Assembly: GCA_900556965.1 (NCBI GenBank)
Contig: USQV01000030.1
Span: 1-8,160, forward strand
Direction of reading: 5' to 3'
Length of the DNA stretch: 8,160 bases
From: an uncultured Clostridium sp.
GTDB taxonomy: Bacteria; Bacillota_A; Clostridia; Lachnospirales; Lachnospiraceae
A model generated the notes under the pieces. The model was not told where the DNA came from, searched no databases, and worked only from the letters and a program-made list of their open reading frames with translations. The translations under genes and the position numbers were made by a program. Within the stretch, counting starts at the first letter, position 1; the number at the start of each line of letters is the position of its first letter. Shown here in pieces: positions 6,187-8,160 of the stretch.

Positions 6187-6993
6187 CTACTGTGCTACTA
6201 CCATTGACAGGAAACGTCCTACCTCATACCAGTCCGCTGCCTGTAAAGAGATCGTCTTCGGATCTACTAACTTCGCTCCCGGATAGAAGCTCTTTGTATA
6301 TGCAAGTGCATGCTCCTTGTATCCGATCTCCACTTCCACGTTCTTCGGCGGCTCGATAACCAGCTTTTTCAGATCCTGGGATAATGCCTTCTTAGCGCCC
6401 TCGCGGATCTGCTTCCAGGCTAATTTCGGGCTGATGCCGCGGGATCTTCCGCCGATACCTTCACATACCGGAACTGTTACAAGACCCGGATGTAAGCTCT
6501 GGCTTTCTTCACATAAGCCCTTATCTCCTGCCAACAGTACGCTCGGAACCCCATAATATGCACACATATAGCTGTAGATCAGGAACTCAGAGGCAAGCTT
6601 TCCATTGATCTTTATATAGTTGACACGGCTCATTGAGATCGTATGGGAAAGAACGTTGCTTCCGGTTCCTGCTGCATTGTGATATCCTACGAACATTGCA
6701 GCATCAAAGGTCTCATCAACGCCTTCTACCATCAGTCTCGGCTCAGTAGACCAGTTTCTGATCAGCTCTACATACTCCGGAAGCTCCTCCGGATAAATGC
6801 TGATCGCCGGTCCGTGGGCGTCTCTTACTACGATAAGATCTGCTCCTGCCTCATGGGCACCCTCGCAGGCAGCTACTACTTCACGGGTCATTTCCTGACG
6901 ATAACGCTCATACTCATAACCGCCGATGGAACAATCCTCTTTTCTCGCTGCGATCGCGATTCCCTCAATGTCTGCACTGATAAATACTTTCAT
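6187..6993 (-). CDS. M55 family D-aminopeptidase (DppA-like)
   Basis: This is a zinc peptidase that releases N-terminal D-amino acids from short peptides; B. subtilis DppA acts on D-Ala-D-Ala and related peptides as a decameric ring. At 268 residues it is close to DppA (about 274). The zinc ligands known for DppA are all in place: D8 and E10 in ADIEG, H60 in RDAH, H105 in VGYH and E136 in LASEF. The catalytic histidine corresponds to H117 in LSHT. The family motif is usually DMEG followed by GxxG; here it is DIEGIAIAA, a mild variation. ATG at 6993 has AAGGCGG at 7-nt spacing. The gene is probably transcribed alone from the promoter at 7037-7065 and ends at the shared terminator at 6099-6150. 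Its position next to AbgT and near an M20 peptidase suggests a role in using peptides with D-residues, such as cell-wall fragments. That role is inferred. Confidence 0.92.
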   Translation of the reverse strand: MKVFISADIEGIAIAARKEDCSIGGYEYERYRQEMTREVVAACEGAHEAGADLIVVRDAHGPAISIYPEELPEYVELIRNWSTEPRLMVEGVDETFDAAMFVGYHNAAGTGSNVLSHTISMSRVNYIKINGKLASEFLIYSYMCAYYGVPSVLLAGDKGLCEESQSLHPGLVTVPVCEGIGGRSRGISPKLAWKQIREGAKKALSQDLKKLVIEPPKNVEVEIGYKEHALAYTKSFYPGAKLVDPKTISLQAADWYEVGRFLSMVVAQ

Positions 6994-7017
6994 ATCTACA
7001 CCGCCTTATATTATTTT

Positions 7018-7055
7018 TGCCTTTTCGGCTAATATATTATTAACACAAAAAGGCA
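7018..7055. promoter_or_regulatory. Inverted repeat around the M55 promoter (possible operator)
   Basis: TGCCTTTT (7018-7025) is matched by AAAAGGCA (7048-7055), an 8-bp perfect inverted repeat with an AT-rich centre that encloses the candidate -10 box. No T-run follows on either strand, so an operator or leader hairpin is more likely than a terminator. Confidence 0.4.
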
Positions 7056-7065
7056 TGTAAAACAA
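7037..7065 (-). promoter_or_regulatory. Candidate promoter of the M55 peptidase gene
   Basis: On the minus strand TTGTTT (7065-7060) is separated by 17 nt from TAATAA (7042-7037). The leader to the ATG at 6993 would be about 35-40 nt. The region is AT-rich, so alternative -10 boxes a few bases downstream are possible. Confidence 0.45.
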
Positions 7066-7153
7066 TTGCTCTAAGGTAAATCACATGATTACCATTGGCA
7101 GCTCCGGAAAGAATTTCAGGAACCATGGAGAAATCCGGCCTCAGAAATATCTT

Positions 7154-7726
7154 TCACCCGTAAAAATGTTCTGCCAGCAACTCTGCCGCACAGGCCACAA
7201 GCTCAGAACACGGCCTCTTTTCATAATAGGCCTTTGTCCGTTCCTCCGGGATCGGAGCGTTATCTACCTTCAGTCCGCTTAAAAGCTCGCGGCAGATATA
7301 GCTTCCGTTATGCTCCTTAAAGGCCCCTGCAAGCGATTGTACGCGTGCATAGTGTTCTGCCTTGGCTTCCTTTGCATTCGGGCTCGCATAGCCCTCCAGA
7401 GCCCCGCAGACAATCGCCATGCCGCTTACGCAGCCGCACACCTCCCGCAGTCTTCCAAGACCGCCTCCAAAGGACGAGGAAAGGCGGGCCACGGTGTCTT
7501 TATCCATCCCCATCTCCTCGGAAAACGCAAGGACTACTGACTGGGCACAGTTGTACCCTTCTTTAAACAATGCCTTCGCCCTGTCCCCGTATGCCTTTAT
7601 CCGATCTGTCCCTTGAGCCTGATCTGTTTTCTGATCCGTTTTCAGTTCATCTTTCTGGTCAATTTTCTGATCGTCTACTTGTTCGGCTTGTCGTTCGGCT
7701 TGTTGTTCTGCTTTTAAATCAACCAC
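7154..7726 (-). CDS. C_GCAxxG_C_C family cysteine-rich protein with a repeat N-terminal extension
   Basis: This is a small soluble protein of a family thought to be redox-active; no reaction is established. The core shows the usual pattern: EGYNCAQSV (first Cys, C60), SSFGGGLGRLREVCGCVSG (C97, C99) with C107 after it, then C145 in CRELL and C173 and C179 near the C-terminus. GTG at 7726 is chosen because AGAGGAGG lies 9 nt upstream. An in-frame ATG at 7771 has no ribosome site and overlaps the candidate promoter. The product is 190 residues, longer than usual, because residues 5-36 form eight tetrapeptides of the type K-[TAID]-[DE]-Q encoded by a 12-bp repeat. This tail is highly charged, rich in Gln and Asp, and likely helical or disordered. 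The gene stands alone; no clear terminator is seen in the 160 nt before the M55 gene. Confidence 0.88.
   Translation of the reverse strand: MVDLKAEQQAERQAEQVDDQKIDQKDELKTDQKTDQAQGTDRIKAYGDRAKALFKEGYNCAQSVVLAFSEEMGMDKDTVARLSSSFGGGLGRLREVCGCVSGMAIVCGALEGYASPNAKEAKAEHYARVQSLAGAFKEHNGSYICRELLSGLKVDNAPIPEERTKAYYEKRPCSELVACAAELLAEHFYG
7619..7714. repeat. Eight units of a degenerate 12-bp in-frame repeat
   Basis: The stretch divides into eight 12-bp units (in codon register 7619-7630 to 7703-7714). Two neighbouring units share GTTCGGCTTGT (plus strand), and others share GATC-GTTTTC patterns. Translated on the minus strand they give KAEQ, QAER, QAEQ, VDDQ, KIDQ, KDEL, KTDQ and KTDQ. Being a multiple of three, gain or loss of a unit keeps the reading frame, so the copy number may vary between strains. 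Confidence 0.8.
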
Positions 7727-7753
7727 GTTTCTCTGCCTCCTCTGTAATATTCT

Positions 7754-7782
7754 AATATATTGTTCATGCATCTTGACTGCAA
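7754..7782 (-). promoter_or_regulatory. Candidate promoter of the C_GCAxxG_C_C gene
   Basis: On the minus strand TTGCAG (7782-7777) and TATATT (7759-7754) are separated by 17 nt. Transcription would begin near 7747, just before the AGAGGAGG ribosome site at 7743-7736. The leader is then only about 20 nt, and the upstream ATG at 7771 would not be transcribed. Confidence 0.45.
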
Positions 7783-7871
7783 TTCCCTCTGTATATTGAT
7801 CTTTAATGCAAAACAGATGGTGAATATCCGCCCGGCTTGAAATTTTTCATTTCACTGCTTTGCTTTTTATA

Positions 7872-7900
7872 TTGAATTTTTTACTTCTCTATGGTAAAAT
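7872..7900 (+). promoter_or_regulatory. Promoter of tRNA-Gln
   Basis: TTGAAT (7872-7877) and TAAAAT (7895-7900) are spaced 17 nt apart, and TGG directly before the -10 makes an extended -10 motif. The predicted start is near 7907, about 9 nt ahead of the mature tRNA. This is the best vegetative promoter in the window. Confidence 0.75.
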
Positions 7901-7915
7901 ACATTTGTTATGCTT

Positions 7916-7987
7916 TGGGCCATCGCCAAGCGGTAAGGCACAGGACTTTGACTCCTGCATTCGAGGGTTCGAATCCCGCTGGCCCAG
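7916..7987 (+). tRNA. tRNA-Gln (anticodon TTG)
   Basis: All arms fold. The acceptor stem is TGGGCCA with TGGCCCA; the D-arm carries AGCGGTAAGG. The anticodon stem CAGGA/TCCTG encloses CTTTGAC with TTG at 7948-7950, and the T-arm has GGTTCGAATCC. The U1-A72 pair and G73 discriminator are typical of bacterial tRNA-Gln. CTT follows the discriminator, so CCA is not encoded and must be added by the CCA-adding enzyme. Total length is 72 nt. It has its own promoter (7872-7900) and terminator (8003-8061). Confidence 0.97.
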
Positions 7988-8002
7988 CTTGCTCTATAAA
8001 AG

Positions 8003-8061
8003 ATCACCTTTCTTACGATAGTGACTGAACAACTCTATTGTAACGGAAAGGTGATTTTTTT
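8003..8061 (+). terminator. Long intrinsic terminator after tRNA-Gln
   Basis: ATCACCTTTC (8003-8012) pairs with GAAAGGTGAT (8046-8055). After a 2-nt bulge (8044-8045), TTACGATAG (8013-8021) pairs with CTATTGTAA (8035-8043) with one G-U, leaving a 13-nt loop. A T-run ends at 8061. About 19 pairs make it unusually long for a tRNA terminator. Confidence 0.9.
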
Positions 8062-8070
8062 GCTCTATAA

Positions 8071-8100
8071 GAAAAACCCCGCAGCCATAAGCTACGGGGT
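8071..8100 (-). terminator. Intrinsic terminator of tRNA-His
   Basis: Read on the minus strand, ACCCCGTAGC (8100-8091) pairs with GCTGCGGGGT (8085-8076, one G-U), and TTTTC follows. It begins only 6 nt past the tRNA-His discriminator base and abuts the tRNA-Gln terminator from the other side. Confidence 0.88.
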
Positions 8101-8106
8101 AAATCG

Positions 8107-8160
8107 GGTGGATACAGGGATTCGAACCCTGGGCCTCCAGAGCCACAATCTGGCGCGCTA
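8107..8160 (-). tRNA. tRNA-His (anticodon GTG), partial, cut by the right edge
   Basis: The minus strand shows the end of the D-arm, the anticodon arm (CCAGA/TCTGG around TTGTGGC, anticodon GTG), the variable loop, a T-arm (CAGGG/CCCTG around TTCGAAT), the 3' acceptor strand TATCCAC and discriminator C73 at 8107. C73 is characteristic of bacterial tRNA-His. The next bases are CCG, so CCA is not encoded. The acceptor 5' half and the expected G-1 lie outside the window. Confidence 0.93.

Noticed and set aside
7838..7854. TGAAAT/ATTTCA inverted repeat upstream of tRNA-Gln
   Set aside because: Six AT-rich pairs in an AT-rich intergenic stretch are expected by chance, and no T-run follows to make it a terminator.
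1..8160. CRISPR array, insertion sequence, prophage or toxin-antitoxin genes
   Set aside because: No regularly spaced repeats, transposase or recombinase motifs, terminal inverted repeats or small toxin-antitoxin gene pairs were seen on either strand.

Overview
The window looks like ordinary chromosome of a Gram-positive anaerobe of the Clostridia, most likely Lachnospiraceae-like. This is inferred from strong AGGAGG ribosome binding sites, U-tailed hairpin terminators, tRNA genes without an encoded CCA, TTG and GTG starts, and the gene families present (single-RCK Ktr potassium uptake, PepT-like M20 peptidase, AbgT transporter, DppA-like M55 peptidase, C_GCAxxG_C_C protein). There is no phage, transposon, CRISPR or plasmid signature.

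Layout. (1) 1-150: unassigned end of a neighbouring region and a two-way terminator. (2) 197-2265, minus: a potassium uptake operon, ktrB then ktrA, with a repeat-rich leader. (3) 2473-4299, minus: a membrane-anchored protein with a degenerate nuclease-related (NERD-like) domain, followed after a short gap by an M20 metallopeptidase; a terminator lies at 2389-2417. (4) 4309-4479: an AT-rich divergent promoter region. (5) 4480-6021, plus: an AbgT-family transporter, followed by three stem-loops, the last a strong two-way terminator. (6) 6187-6993, minus: an M55 D-aminopeptidase. (7) 7154-7726, minus: a C_GCAxxG_C_C family protein with a 12-bp-repeat N-terminal extension. (8) 7872-8160: tRNA-Gln (plus) and a partial tRNA-His (minus), pointing at each other, each with its own terminator.

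How the genes may work together. The centre (2473-6993) places a carrier of the family that moves p-aminobenzoyl-glutamate-type compounds between an M20 exopeptidase and a D-amino-acid-specific aminopeptidase. A reasonable inference is salvage of small peptides, including cell-wall peptides with D-residues: import by AbgT, then intracellular hydrolysis. The genes are in separate transcription units, so the link rests on proximity and family knowledge only.

I found no clearly new multi-gene system. The most interesting items are the degenerate NERD-like domain, the hairpin plus T-run in the abgT leader, the tandem repeats in the ktrB leader, the structured abgT 3' region and the tetrapeptide-repeat tail on the cysteine-rich protein.
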